This document shows, in pieces, positions 1 through 8,876 of a stretch of 64,000 nucleotides of DNA; the stretch's first letter is position 1; every line of letters starts with the position of its first letter. The stretch covers positions 1 to 64,000 of the forward strand of contig JASLAE010000007.1 of NCBI GenBank assembly GCA_030147305.1, in the 5' to 3' direction. A program made the position numbers and the translations under genes. This DNA comes from Cesiribacter sp. (GTDB lineage Bacteria > Bacteroidota > Bacteroidia > Cytophagales > Cyclobacteriaceae). Below the pieces are notes generated by a model. That model did no database searches. It worked only from the letters and a program-made list of their open reading frames with translations, and was not told the DNA's origin.

Positions 1-956
1 GTGTTCCTGATGCTGTTTTTATCGGTTATGACAACTTCCAGGCCCCAGTCAAATAAAACGCTGAACATTCCCTTTTCCTGATAGCTGGTCATGTCCATTA
101 GTTTGCAGTCGACATTGTCCTTTACACCCCAGGACAAGGACATCCAGCCAATTTCATTTTGCTCACACTGCTGCAGGATGGTTTTATAGTCGATGTACTG
201 GGCACAACCAACACCCATAGGGGCAAATTCTCCTACAATCAGGGGCAGTTCCATCTTTACACTTTCATCAATTTCTTCGATGATGCGGGTAGTAGAACCG
301 TCTGCAGCAGTCCACCACATATGGACAGAAAAAAGAAGATTTTGCTGCGGGTCCTGCGCGATCAGGTAAGGACCGTTTGCCTGCAATATGTTGATGTTCT
401 GGCCCCAGTTGGCCCCATCAATCACCAGTGGGCAATGAATGCCCGCTTCCCGTATGCGTTTAATGGCGCGGCTATAGCCTTCTTTGAACTGCTGGTCGGT
501 AATGCTACGGTCGCCGGCTTCATTGGCAATGTTCAGGAGCAGGTAGGGTTCATGTTTTTTCAGGACCGCAACTACTTCTGGTTTTACCCAGTAATCTACC
601 TGGCTTTGCAGCTTATCCCATTTTCCGGTGGCACCATGCAGCTCAGGCATCGGGATCATGCCATTGGCAATACAATTGGTGATAAGGGTATCCAGGTTGG
701 CAGCGGTGCCGCTGGAATTTTCATCACTGCTGAGCCAGACCAGCCGCACCACGTTTGCACCTGTTTTGGCAATTTCGGGGAGGGTTATCTTTCCATTAAG
801 GTCTTTAGACCAGATGTACATTTCGTTTACGCCCCGCAGAATAATTTTCTCTCCCTGCGGATCGTACAAATGCCGGCCTTTTACCTGCAGCACCTGCTGG
901 GCCGCACACGGAAAAATCAGAAATAAATGGAGCAATACAAACAGCAGATGTTTCAT
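1..956 (-). CDS. Secreted GH5-family glycoside hydrolase (mannanase/cellulase-like), C-terminus beyond left edge
   Basis: The frame is open from an ATG at 956 to the window edge (about 318 codons), so the C-terminus is missing. Residues 1-20 form a signal peptide (hydrophobic core, then CAAQQ), indicating export. A clan GH-A fold is suggested by NIANEAG, with proposed acid/base Glu146, and LIVGEFAP, with proposed nucleophile Glu243; HMWW at 212-215 and a Trp-rich end (GWMSLSWG) also fit. The spacing and motifs resemble GH5 endo-beta-mannanases of the subfamily 8 type, but substrate cannot be fixed from sequence alone; a beta-1,4-glucanase is the alternative. No other polysaccharide-degradation gene is visible beside it. 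Family confidence is high, specificity low. Confidence 0.82.
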   Translation of the reverse strand, partial: MKHLLFVLLHLFLIFPCAAQQVLQVKGRHLYDPQGEKIILRGVNEMYIWSKDLNGKITLPEIAKTGANVVRLVWLSSDENSSGTAANLDTLITNCIANGMIPMPELHGATGKWDKLQSQVDYWVKPEVVAVLKKHEPYLLLNIANEAGDRSITDQQFKEGYSRAIKRIREAGIHCPLVIDGANWGQNINILQANGPYLIAQDPQQNLLFSVHMWWTAADGSTTRIIEEIDESVKMELPLIVGEFAPMGVGCAQYIDYKTILQQCEQNEIGWMSLSWGVKDNVDCKLMDMTSYQEKGMFSVLFDWGLEVVITDKNSIRN

Positions 957-1003
957 ACTACAAGGTGCATAAAAAGTTTATCGAAATGTTCCATTATATA
1001 CAT

Positions 1004-1900
1004 TTATCGGTGCTGTTCATATACAATTTGCGGGACAGCTTTTCGTAAAGTCTCCAGCTGTTGTGACTCCAGTCTCGGACTGTCGGCAATGCCAAGGGCA
1101 TCAACCAGCTGTTGGTCTGTTCTAATGCCGAGTACTGCAGTGGCAACTGCCGGTGGGTGCAGCGCATATTGCACTGCTACAGCAACTGCAGAATGATGAT
1201 CTTCTGCCAGTGTATAGATGGCTTCAGCAGCCTGGGCAACTGTGGCAGCCGTATGGGTTAAATAAGGTTTGGGCGCTTTCTTGATCAGCAGCCCCTGGGC
1301 GAGGCTGCCCCTTGCCAGCACGCCAATCTTGTGCGTATGCAGCAGGTCCAGCATGCTTTCTTCAGGCCTTCTGTCCAGTAAGCTGTATTGCATCATGACA
1401 CTCACCAGCGCACTGCGCTCAACAAACGCCCGAATTACATTTGGCCGAATAGATGAAATGCCCCAGTGGCGTATTTTTCCCTGCTGTTTCAGTAGCTCAA
1501 AAGCCTCAATGGTTTCATCTATAGGATCATCCATGGTACCGCCGTGTAACTGGTACAGGTCTATGTAATCCGTCTGTAGTCGCTGCAGACTCTTTTCTAC
1601 CGCTTCAAGTATGTAGGCTTTGGTTGGGTTCCAATCCCAGCCGCTACCATCCGCCCGCCACTGATTGCCAACTTTGGTTGCCAGCAATACTTTTTCCCGC
1701 ATGCCTTTGAAGGTCCTGCCTACTGTACTTTCATTCAATCCTTGCTGGTACAGATCAGCCGTATCGAACAGGTTGATGCCCTTATCCAGGGCTTTGTGCA
1801 AAAGTTGGGTGTTGGTTGCTTGGTCTTCTCCAAGCGACATGCAGCCGAAACTTACTTCGCTTACCTGCAGATCAGATGTTCCCAGTGGCCGATATTTCAT
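1004..1900 (-). CDS. Aldo/keto reductase, 298 aa
   Basis: An NAD(P)H-dependent oxidoreductase of the aldo/keto reductase superfamily, expected to be a cytosolic TIM barrel reducing aldehydes or ketones; the substrate is unknown. The N-terminus MKYRPLGTSDLQVSEVSFG is typical. The catalytic tetrad can be placed at Asp46, Tyr51 (FDTADLY), Lys75 (LLATKVG) and His118 (LYQLHGG). The C-terminal part carries the cofactor-binding pattern (TAVLGIRTDQQL). Length is normal. It is the first of two aldo/keto reductases in a same-strand group with the YjjX-like NTPase, separated by 67 and about 100 bases, so a loose operon is possible. Confidence 0.93.
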   Translation of the reverse strand: MKYRPLGTSDLQVSEVSFGCMSLGEDQATNTQLLHKALDKGINLFDTADLYQQGLNESTVGRTFKGMREKVLLATKVGNQWRADGSGWDWNPTKAYILEAVEKSLQRLQTDYIDLYQLHGGTMDDPIDETIEAFELLKQQGKIRHWGISSIRPNVIRAFVERSALVSVMMQYSLLDRRPEESMLDLLHTHKIGVLARGSLAQGLLIKKAPKPYLTHTAATVAQAAEAIYTLAEDHHSAVAVAVQYALHPPAVATAVLGIRTDQQLVDALGIADSPRLESQQLETLRKAVPQIVYEQHR

Positions 1901-1967
1901 TAGGCTTTTAGGTTAAAAATGTAAAACGTGCCTGATTTATCCCTTAAACCTGGCTGGGGATACAGCT

Positions 1968-2525
1968 TTAGGAATGCTTTAATGTTTCGTACAACTGCTG
2001 GTTCTTAAATGGGATAAGTGCCAGCACAACTGCTTGTTCGTAGAGGCTTTTCCTGTCCAGCACATTCTGGGTTAGCAGCCCTACAGCACCACCAGCCTGT
2101 TTAGAATTTTTGCTCCCGAATACCATGTCGTCGGCCATACCCAGCTCAATGCCCTGCTCTACCAGCTCAGCAACGGCTTTGGGCAAAAAGAACGTGCCTG
2201 AGCGGGCTTTCCCTACAAACTCCTTTGAGCGAACCACCACCCAGGCGAAGGCTGCCAGTTCATCATTAATTACCTGCACACCCCCTTCAAGCCCTATCCA
2301 AAGATCGGCTGCCGGATGGGCCCGCATGGCATTATTTACACGGTTATGGGCACCTTCCAGTGTTTCGGCATCAGACATGGGTTGGTCCGGCACATCAGAG
2401 AGCACCGAAATACTTAGCGGCTTTATGTCTTTGTCCGGAAACATTTGTTTTAATCCATCAACAGCCGCAGCAACTTTTACCGGGTTTGTGGAAGTGATCA
2501 TAAGGCGCAATTCTTGAGTATGCAT
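1968..2525 (-). CDS. yjjX: Non-canonical purine NTP phosphatase, YjjX/DUF84 family (inosine/xanthosine triphosphatase)
   Basis: A predicted house-cleaning phosphatase that hydrolyses ITP/XTP and protects the nucleotide pool from deaminated purines. The family signature is visible: ITSTNPVKVAAAVDG near the N-terminus, SDVPDQPMSDAETLEGAHNR, and WIGLEGGV followed by WVVV. The YjjX family is about 170-180 residues, matching 185 here or 177 from the internal ATG at 2501. The internal start gives MITSTNPVK, closer to the usual family start, so the true N-terminus may be residue 9. It lies between two aldo/keto reductases on the same strand with no functional link evident. Confidence 0.85.
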   Translation of the reverse strand: MHTQELRLMITSTNPVKVAAAVDGLKQMFPDKDIKPLSISVLSDVPDQPMSDAETLEGAHNRVNNAMRAHPAADLWIGLEGGVQVINDELAAFAWVVVRSKEFVGKARSGTFFLPKAVAELVEQGIELGMADDMVFGSKNSKQAGGAVGLLTQNVLDRKSLYEQAVVLALIPFKNQQLYETLKHS

Positions 2526-2628
2526 GCAAAACAGGGCTTAAAGGCAGGTATCTAATTTATTGAAGCCTTAACGTCCGAAAGTGCAGAAATCTTGTACAGC
2601 TCTTTGTGGGGTGGCCTGCAGGTTACAT

Positions 2629-3615
2629 TTACCATTGGTTATGCACCGCTGCCCTGATATACTGATCATAGATCCTTTGTACGCCCTGCATTTGCTCTTG
2701 TGTAAGCGAGGGTAAAGCGGCAGCTGCAATGTTCGTTTGTACCTGTTCTGTTCTGGAGGCTCCGGGAATTACTGTGCTTACTTCCGAAAACATCAGTACC
2801 CAGCGAATTGCCCAGACTGCCAGTGGTTCCTGCCCGGGAAAAAGTGCTTTGAGCTCCTCAACCGCTTCCAGGCCAAGGTCAAAATCTACACCAGAGAAGG
2901 TCTCACCCTTATCAAAGGCCTCTCCATTTCGGTTAAAGCTTCTGTGGTCTTCCGGACCAAAGCTGGTATTTGCAGACATTTTGCCAGAAAGAAGCCCACT
3001 TGCCAGGGGTACCCTGGCAATGATGCCTACACCTTTTTCCCTGGCCGCTGCAAAGAATTGCTCGCTGGGCTTTAGCCTGAACATGTTAAAGATGATCTGT
3101 ACCGTTGTAACATTGGAATATTGCATGGCCATCAGCGCTTCGTCTACCCGCTCTACACTAACGCCCAGATTTTTGAGCTTACCCTGTTCCCTGAGCCGGT
3201 CAAATGCTTCGAAAATTTCAGGTCTGGTATAGATGGCGGTTGGTGGACAATGCAGCTGCACCAGGTCCAGGGCTTCCAGCTTCATGTTCTGTAAGCTTTC
3301 TTCTACATACCGCCTGAGCCGATCGGCTGTATAACCTTCTGGTGTATGTGGTTGAATCTGCCGCCCACATTTTGTAGCGATGTATACTTCTTCCGAGCGC
3401 TGCTTCACTACCCTGGCTACAGCTGCTTCGCTCTGTCCATCGCTGTATACATCTGCAGTATCTATGAAGTTTACCCCTGCATCGATGGCTGTATTAATAA
3501 TCTGCTCAGCATTTTTATCGTTGAAGGGATCGCCCCAGCGCCCGCCTACCTGCCAGGTACCCAGGGAAACTTCTGAAATCTGGAATCCTGTCTTCCCTAG
3601 TTTTCTGTATTGCAT
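2629..3615 (-). CDS. Aldo/keto reductase, 328 aa
   Basis: A second aldo/keto reductase, unlike the one at 1004-1900 in detail and closer to the larger YgjR/YajO-like class. The start MQYRKLGKTGFQISEVSLGTW is typical. The proposed tetrad is Asp52, Tyr57 (FIDTADVYSDG), Lys82 (IATKCG) and His122 (LVQLHCPP). The C-terminal STVIPGASRTEQVQ matches the nucleotide-binding loop that contacts the 2'-phosphate of NADPH. Expected to act in the cytosol; substrate unknown. It stands about 100 bases upstream of the NTPase gene on the same strand. Confidence 0.93.
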   Translation of the reverse strand: MQYRKLGKTGFQISEVSLGTWQVGGRWGDPFNDKNAEQIINTAIDAGVNFIDTADVYSDGQSEAAVARVVKQRSEEVYIATKCGRQIQPHTPEGYTADRLRRYVEESLQNMKLEALDLVQLHCPPTAIYTRPEIFEAFDRLREQGKLKNLGVSVERVDEALMAMQYSNVTTVQIIFNMFRLKPSEQFFAAAREKGVGIIARVPLASGLLSGKMSANTSFGPEDHRSFNRNGEAFDKGETFSGVDFDLGLEAVEELKALFPGQEPLAVWAIRWVLMFSEVSTVIPGASRTEQVQTNIAAAALPSLTQEQMQGVQRIYDQYIRAAVHNQW

Positions 3616-3867
3616 AAAAAGAGTTTAAAAAGTGGGTATTATGAACTAACCAAAAAGTGACTTACATTCCAATGCCGGAAAAAAACGACTAAACTACCTG
3701 CGGTACCGGGCTCAATTTCAGTTATACTTGCTTTGAAAGCAATACTACTTAATGAGGCTAGTTTTTAGAGCCAGTTTTACTGCACTTTTCGGTTTTGGTA
3801 AATAACTCACTCCAGCTAAACCTCATAAAGTTTGAGATGTTAGCTGCTGGCAGTTTAAATCTGGTGG

Positions 3868-5937
3868 TTAATATCCGCCATTGAACTTTCTTACAAACCA
3901 CTCTACGCTTACCAGCAGCAGGAGCAGGGCCAGGAGCCACTCCAGGCTTAGAACTGAATCGTAGGCTTCATCGGCAGAAATTACATTCCTGGCTTCCAGC
4001 TGTTTGAGCTGCTGCAGGAGCTGGTCTTGTTGCTGATAGTGATAAAACTGCCCGCCTGATTTTTCAGAGACATTGCGGAGCAGGTTGTGATTTGCTGTTA
4101 GCTCGAGGGATTCCAGCTGTAGGTTTTGCACACTGAAGCGCCCTGAAGCTGTGAGTTTTTCCCCGTTTAATTCCGTGGTGGCTGTATACTGATAAACACC
4201 ACCAGGAAGATTTTGTACGGCATAGCGTGGGTTATTGCGGGTGTTCTGGTAATTGTAGCGGTACTGTTTGCCCCCTTCAGCCGTAATAAGCAGGTTTACA
4301 GACTGCCCCCAGATGCGTTCATAAGCCTGATTATAGGTCTCGGTTTCAAAGACAACCCCTTCTGTATCTAGTACTTCTTCCTGTAGTGGGTAAACCTTGA
4401 AGCGGCGGCGGTCGTCCCGGGCAGAGAGCAGCTGAACTGTTTTCAGAACAAGTTCATCAAATGCCTTGAAGCTTTCGGTGGCGGCATATTCCTGTACCCG
4501 CCATTGCCACATGCCTTCCCCCAGCATTACTGCTGTTTTCTGTTCTGCCTGCAGGCCTACAACCAGTAAAGGTTTATCAGTTTCTATCCTGCCAATGCGC
4601 TGGTTCAGGAGCACCTGGCCCCAGCCGGCAGTTTGTATGTTACCGAAGGGTACCTGTACGGGTGGGTAGCCGGTTATTTCATCCCGATAATCGCCTTCAT
4701 AAGTGAACAGGTTAAAATTACCATTGAGCAGGGGAAATACCTGATCGAACTCCCGCTGGGCCGACTGCACCTGTACCAGTGCCTGTTGCTGATTAAGCGC
4801 TCGCAGGTTGGTTTGGCTACTCACAATATACCAGCGGGCATTGGTTTTCTTCAGAATCGCGTCCAGCTGCGGAATATTACGGTTACCAGGCAAGCCATGG
4901 AGGATTACCAGGTCGTAGGTTTCTTCTTTATAGTCAGCAATGCCGGGAATATAGAGGTAGGCCTGGTAGTTTTTATTGTTTTCGATAGCCCTGCGCAGGG
5001 CATTGATATCCGGATGCGGGCTGCCGGCAACGATCAGGATTTTCTCCCTGCCTTCAATCACTTCCACGTAGGCATGGCGGCTGTTGTTCTTATCGGTATA
5101 CTCGTTTTGCGCGCCGCTTATCGTAAATACGTAGTGCTGCAAACCCGCTTCGTCGGCATCCAGCACAATTTCTTCTTCCACCAAAGAGTTTCCTTTACCA
5201 AAGCGTAATTGTTTTTGTTGGAGCAGCTTGCCGCCCCGTCTTACACTTAGGGTGAGTGGCTGTCCTTCAAAACCATTCTGGGTGATTTCTGCCCTTATCC
5301 TGAACTGGTTGCCCTGATAAGCGACCTTGTTGTAATATAGGTTTTTGAGGTTTACATCTGTTTTAGGCAGAGTATCACCCAGGCCCAGGCTATACACCGG
5401 AAATGGATAGGGTACAAAAGCAGGAGAGATGCCCTGGTTGTATATGCCATCGGATAGGAGCACCACTCCAGCCAGGTTGCGGTTTTCATAATCCGAGCGT
5501 ACCTCGGAAAGCATTTTACTCAGGTCGGTTGTTTGTGCAGTAAAGCGGAGGCTGTCCGGATTTTCGATACTACCCGAGAGGGTGCGAATTTCTACCTGTC
5601 CTTTCTCACCTAACTCCTGCTGCAGGCGTGTGAGCGTTTGCTGTAGTGCTTCTGCCATATTACCGCCTCCTTCAGGAACAGACAGGCTGTTGTCTACAGC
5701 AATAATGAAAGCAGGCTTTTCTATGTGGCGGATCAGCTGGCGCAGGTAAGGCTCCAGCAGCAGCAGGCAAACAAGACTTGCCAGCATAAAACGCAAAGCA
5801 AATAAACCCCAGTTGGTGGCACGGCTCCAGAGGGTGGGGTTGCGGCTGTACAATAAGCCAGCATACAAAAGACCGGCCAAAAGGCATACCAAAATCCACC
5901 AGGGAGATGCTCCCCATAAAAGTTGCCGAACATCCAT
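3868..5937 (-). CDS. Membrane protein with von Willebrand factor A-like domain, 689 aa
   Basis: Not a named protein. Two transmembrane segments lie at about residues 14-31 and 44-62. A VWA-like domain follows, with a MIDAS-type metal motif Asp82-x-Ser84-x-Ser86 (AVDNSLS) and the second-strand motif VVLLSDGIYNQG near residue 160. A central region of several hundred residues contains repeated beta-strand-like segments and the hydrophobic strand KILIVAG (near 305), reminiscent of BatA-like or glutamine-amidotransferase-like proteins of Bacteroidota. A final transmembrane helix (LSLEWLLALLLLLVSVEWFV) precedes a short basic tail. The topology resembles a membrane-anchored extracytoplasmic VWA protein; ligand and partners are unknown. 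A TACCTTTA sequence upstream is close to the -7 promoter consensus. Confidence 0.8.
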   Translation of the reverse strand: MDVRQLLWGASPWWILVCLLAGLLYAGLLYSRNPTLWSRATNWGLFALRFMLASLVCLLLLEPYLRQLIRHIEKPAFIIAVDNSLSVPEGGGNMAEALQQTLTRLQQELGEKGQVEIRTLSGSIENPDSLRFTAQTTDLSKMLSEVRSDYENRNLAGVVLLSDGIYNQGISPAFVPYPFPVYSLGLGDTLPKTDVNLKNLYYNKVAYQGNQFRIRAEITQNGFEGQPLTLSVRRGGKLLQQKQLRFGKGNSLVEEEIVLDADEAGLQHYVFTISGAQNEYTDKNNSRHAYVEVIEGREKILIVAGSPHPDINALRRAIENNKNYQAYLYIPGIADYKEETYDLVILHGLPGNRNIPQLDAILKKTNARWYIVSSQTNLRALNQQQALVQVQSAQREFDQVFPLLNGNFNLFTYEGDYRDEITGYPPVQVPFGNIQTAGWGQVLLNQRIGRIETDKPLLVVGLQAEQKTAVMLGEGMWQWRVQEYAATESFKAFDELVLKTVQLLSARDDRRRFKVYPLQEEVLDTEGVVFETETYNQAYERIWGQSVNLLITAEGGKQYRYNYQNTRNNPRYAVQNLPGGVYQYTATTELNGEKLTASGRFSVQNLQLESLELTANHNLLRNVSEKSGGQFYHYQQQDQLLQQLKQLEARNVISADEAYDSVLSLEWLLALLLLLVSVEWFVRKFNGGY

Positions 5938-6050
5938 GTAAAAGTGCTTCTTCTTTTGCTTTAGTTAAAGGTAACGAAAGGGACTGTAGGTTCTTGTATG
6001 GCGCGGAAAGTAGAGAGAAGAAAAGATCATAAATGGTTGGAGTACTTAAT

Positions 6051-6084
6051 AAGATAGCGAGAGAATCTATGCTCTCGCTATCTT
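6051..6084 (-). terminator. Strong hairpin downstream of fabG
   Basis: A perfect 13-bp stem, AAGATAGCGAGAG (6051-6063) with CTCTCGCTATCTT (6072-6084), around an 8-base loop. It lies 28 bases past the fabG stop on the minus strand. The U-tract is weak (ATTAAG), so this may be a terminator or a 3'-end stabilising hairpin. Confidence 0.6.
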
Positions 6085-6111
6085 AAAGGCTTCATGACAG
6101 GCCCGGAATAG

Positions 6112-6858
6112 TTAGGTCAACATGCCACCGTCTACCTGCAGCACCTGGCCACTGATGTAAGCACTCATGTCAGACCCTAAAAATACAGCACAGTCGGCAA
6201 CATCTTCGGGTTGTCCGCCCCGTCTCAAAGGAATGGCATCCCGCCAGCTCTGTACGGTTTTTTCATCAAGCACTTCGGTCATTTCTGTTTCGATAAAACC
6301 AGGGGCAATGGCATTGCTGCGGATGTTGCGGCTGCCCAGCTCCAGGGCAATGGATTTGGTAAAGCCAATGATGCCTGCTTTAGAAGCAGAATAGTTGGAT
6401 TGACCGGCATTGCCTTTCAGCCCTACTACAGAAGTAATGTTGATGATGCTGCCGCTTTTTTGTTTCATGAAAGTGCGGGTTGCCGCCTTCACAGTATTGA
6501 AACAGCTCTTCAGGTTGGTATTGATTACCTCGTCCCACATTTGCTCGGTCATGCGCATCAGCAGGTTGTCCCGCGTAATGCCGGCATTATTCACGAGAAT
6601 GTCCAGCCGGCCAAAATCCGCCACTACACTGTTTACGAGCGCTTCGGCTGCGGCAAAGTCTGCAGCGTTGGACTGGTAACCCCTGGCATTGATGCCTAAT
6701 GCTTTCAGCTCGTTTTCCAGTGCCTGTCCTTTTTCTACACTAGAAAGGTAGGTAAAAGCTACGGAAGCGCCCTGTTGCGCAAACCGCATAGCAATGGATT
6801 TGCCTATGCCCTTAGATGCACCTGTCACCAGTGCCACTTTTCCTTCCAGTAATTTCAT
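6112..6858 (-). CDS. fabG: 3-oxoacyl-[acyl-carrier-protein] reductase FabG
   Basis: Catalyses NADPH-dependent reduction of 3-ketoacyl-ACP in type II fatty-acid elongation in the cytosol. A classical short-chain dehydrogenase: nucleotide-binding TGASKGIG at 12-19, NNAG at 90-93, and catalytic Asn115, Ser143, Tyr156 and Lys160 (SNYSASKAG). The ending (YISGQVLQVDGGML) is the usual FabG C-terminus. Length of 248 aa is standard. It is monocistronic here and diverges from lpdA across 285 bases. It could in principle be another SDR, but the TRDNLLMRM segment and the ending are FabG-like. Confidence 0.95.
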   Translation of the reverse strand: MKLLEGKVALVTGASKGIGKSIAMRFAQQGASVAFTYLSSVEKGQALENELKALGINARGYQSNAADFAAAEALVNSVVADFGRLDILVNNAGITRDNLLMRMTEQMWDEVINTNLKSCFNTVKAATRTFMKQKSGSIINITSVVGLKGNAGQSNYSASKAGIIGFTKSIALELGSRNIRSNAIAPGFIETEMTEVLDEKTVQSWRDAIPLRRGGQPEDVADCAVFLGSDMSAYISGQVLQVDGGMLT

Positions 6859-7093
6859 GCGTCGATCAATTTAACTTTAATAATTGCTTGGTTTTAGCTG
6901 TAAAAGCAGCTGCTAACGAGGACATGGACTAAAACAATAGCCTTTTCGATAACAGCAGCTTGACGGCGGAAAAATACATCAAAATAAGCAGGACCACAGC
7001 TTCTGCTGCCCACTTCCTTCTAAACTGGCTACAAAAAACATAAAACAACAGAAACAGGCAAGGCCAAGGTTTTTTTAAGCGCTTGTTTTACTT

Positions 7094-7101
7094 TAAATTT
7101 G
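7094..7101 (+). promoter_or_regulatory. -7 promoter element for lpdA
   Basis: TAAATTTG matches the Bacteroidota -7 consensus TAnnTTTG, 42 bases before the lpdA ATG. A T-run about 20 bases upstream could serve as a weak -33 element. Function is inferred from the consensus. Confidence 0.55.
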
Positions 7102-7143
7102 GCCTCCGTCAAAAGAGGATTCACTAATTCGCAATAAATTTTT

Positions 7144-8538
7144 ATGGCAACTTCTTACGATCTTATTGTAATAGGCAGCGGCCCGGGCGGGTACGTAGCG
7201 GCCATTCGTGCTTCTCAGCTAGGGCTGAAAGTAGGCGTGGTAGAAAAAGAAAGCCTGGGTGGCGTATGTCTAAACTGGGGTTGTATCCCAACCAAAGCCC
7301 TGCTCAAAAGTGCTCAGGTTTTTGAATATATCAGCCATGCCAAAGACTATGGCATTTCAGTAGCCGATGCCAAAGCCGATTTTGGCGCCATGATTAAACG
7401 CAGCCGCGAAGTAGCCAACGGCATGAGCAAAGGCATTCAGTTCTTGTTTCGCAAAAATAAAATTGAACATATTGCCGGTTACGGCAAGCTTAAAGCCAAA
7501 GATACGGTAGAGGTAGCTGGCGAAGATGGTAAAAAGCAGGAGTACAAAGCCAAGCATATTATTATAGCTACCGGCGGTCGCAGCCGCGAATTGCCCAACC
7601 TGAAGCAGGATGGTAAAAAAATTATCGGCTATCGTGAGGCCATGAGCCTGGCCGAGCAGCCCAAAAGTATGGTAGTAGTTGGTTCTGGCGCTATTGGCGT
7701 AGAGTTCGCTTACTTCTATAACAGCATCGGGACCAAAGTAACCATTGTAGAGTTCATGGATCGCATTGTGCCGGTAGAGGACGAGGAGATTTCCAGGCAG
7801 CTGGAGAAAAATTACAAAAAGTCTGGTATCGACATCATGGTTTCTTCTGAAGTAACCAAGGTAGATACCAGCGGTAAAGGCTGCAAGGTTACCGTAAAAA
7901 CAGCCAAAGGCGAGCAGCAGCTCGAATGTGATGTTGTCCTTTCTGCTGTTGGGGTGAGCACTAACCTGGAAGGCATAGGCCTGGAACAGTTAGGGGTTAA
8001 GACCGAGAAGGGCAGGGTGATTGTCGATGAGTACTACCGCACCAATGTTGCGGGTGTATATGCTATTGGCGATATTGTTTCCGGCCCTGCGCTGGCGCAC
8101 GTAGCTTCTGCAGAAGGTATTATTTGTGTGGAGAAAATTGCGGGCCATCACCCGGAACCGCTGGATTACCGCAACATTCCCGGCTGTACCTATTGCCAGC
8201 CAGAGATTGCTTCGGTTGGCTATACCGAAAAGACCGCAAGAGAAGCTGGTTATGATATCAAGGTAGGTAAGTTCCCGTTCTCTGCTTCTGGTAAAGCAAG
8301 TGCTGCCGGTGCCAAAGATGGCTTTGTAAAAGTTATTTACGATGCAAAATACGGCGAGTGGCTGGGCGCCCACATGATCGGTTACAATGTAACTGAACTG
8401 ATTGCCGAAGTGGTGTTGGCGCGTAAGCTGGAAACAACCGGTCATGAAGTGCTAAAAGCTGTACATCCGCACCCAACCATGAGTGAAGCGGTAATGGAAG
8501 CAACGGCCGCAGCTTATGACGAGGTTATTCACCTGTAA
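7144..8538 (+). CDS. lpdA: Dihydrolipoyl dehydrogenase (E3)
   Basis: FAD-dependent E3 subunit that reoxidises dihydrolipoamide of the pyruvate/2-oxoacid dehydrogenase and glycine cleavage complexes using NAD+. Visible features: FAD-binding GSGPGGYVAA at 11-20, redox-active disulfide Cys42/Cys47 in GGVCLNWGCIPTK, an NAD-binding GSGAIGVEFA segment near 180, the second FAD motif TNVAGVYAIGD, and the C-terminal catalytic His-Glu pair in HPHPTMSEAV. Length of 464 aa is typical. It stands alone between a -7 promoter element and a hairpin terminator, away from E1/E2 genes, suggesting a shared E3. Confidence 0.97.
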   Translation: MATSYDLIVIGSGPGGYVAAIRASQLGLKVGVVEKESLGGVCLNWGCIPTKALLKSAQVFEYISHAKDYGISVADAKADFGAMIKRSREVANGMSKGIQFLFRKNKIEHIAGYGKLKAKDTVEVAGEDGKKQEYKAKHIIIATGGRSRELPNLKQDGKKIIGYREAMSLAEQPKSMVVVGSGAIGVEFAYFYNSIGTKVTIVEFMDRIVPVEDEEISRQLEKNYKKSGIDIMVSSEVTKVDTSGKGCKVTVKTAKGEQQLECDVVLSAVGVSTNLEGIGLEQLGVKTEKGRVIVDEYYRTNVAGVYAIGDIVSGPALAHVASAEGIICVEKIAGHHPEPLDYRNIPGCTYCQPEIASVGYTEKTAREAGYDIKVGKFPFSASGKASAAGAKDGFVKVIYDAKYGEWLGAHMIGYNVTELIAEVVLARKLETTGHEVLKAVHPHPTMSEAVMEATAAAYDEVIHL

Positions 8539-8575
8539 ACCAAAATTATAGCCATCCCGGTTATATAAACTATAG

Positions 8576-8607
8576 AATACCCGGCCATTTGGCTGGGTAT
8601 TTTTTTT
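8576..8607 (+). terminator. Rho-independent terminator after lpdA
   Basis: An 11-bp stem, AATACCCGGCC (8576-8586) with GGCTGGGTATT (8591-8601), including one G-T pair, a 4-base loop and a run of eight T. It starts 37 bases after the lpdA stop. Confidence 0.9.
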
Positions 8608-8738
8608 GATAAATATTTTCAATAATAGTGTTAGACCAACAACCTTCAGCAGCTTCTAATCGTATTAGTGTATATAAGTTCTTTGGATATCCTGCCGAAA
8701 GGCGATTTTTTAAGCTGAAGTATTTAAGGGAAGAACCT

Positions 8739-8822
8739 ATGGAGCAGAGAATTACATCAATTAAATCCACAATAGTGGGGCTGCTGTTTTTTGCAGTTTA
8801 TATAATAATATTGATAGGTTAA
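8739..8822 (+). CDS. Possible 27-aa single-pass membrane micropeptide
   Basis: Starting at ATG 8739 the frame encodes 27 residues: a charged MEQRITSIKST head followed by a hydrophobic helix (IVGLLFFAVYIIILIG) and stop. A purine-rich AAGGGAAGAA lies just upstream. The frame is open back to a GTG at 8628 (64 aa), but the head looks unlike coding sequence. The case for a gene is that the segment sits between two strong terminators (8576-8607 and 8842-8876). No family is recognised; it may be chance. Confidence 0.3.
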   Translation: MEQRITSIKSTIVGLLFFAVYIIILIG

Positions 8823-8841
8823 TGGTTAAGGGTGAACAACG

Positions 8842-8876
8842 AGGCCTGCAGATCGAAAGACTGCAGGCCTTTTTTA
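8842..8876 (+). terminator. Rho-independent terminator
   Basis: A perfect 10-bp stem, AGGCCTGCAG (8842-8851) with CTGCAGGCCT (8861-8870), a 9-base loop and a T-tract. No established gene lies between it and the lpdA terminator, so it implies a separate small transcript here or a back-up stop for lpdA. Confidence 0.88.

Noticed and set aside
159..1196. Open frames of 89-255 codons on the plus strand opposite the GH5 and first aldo/keto reductase genes
   Set aside because: They are antisense shadows. The minus-strand frames show signal peptide and family motifs, while these translate to sequence with no recognisable features.
3758..3940. A 60-codon minus-strand frame at the 3' end of the VWA gene
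   Set aside because: It overlaps the 3' end of the VWA gene in another frame, has no family resemblance and no promoter or ribosome-binding context.
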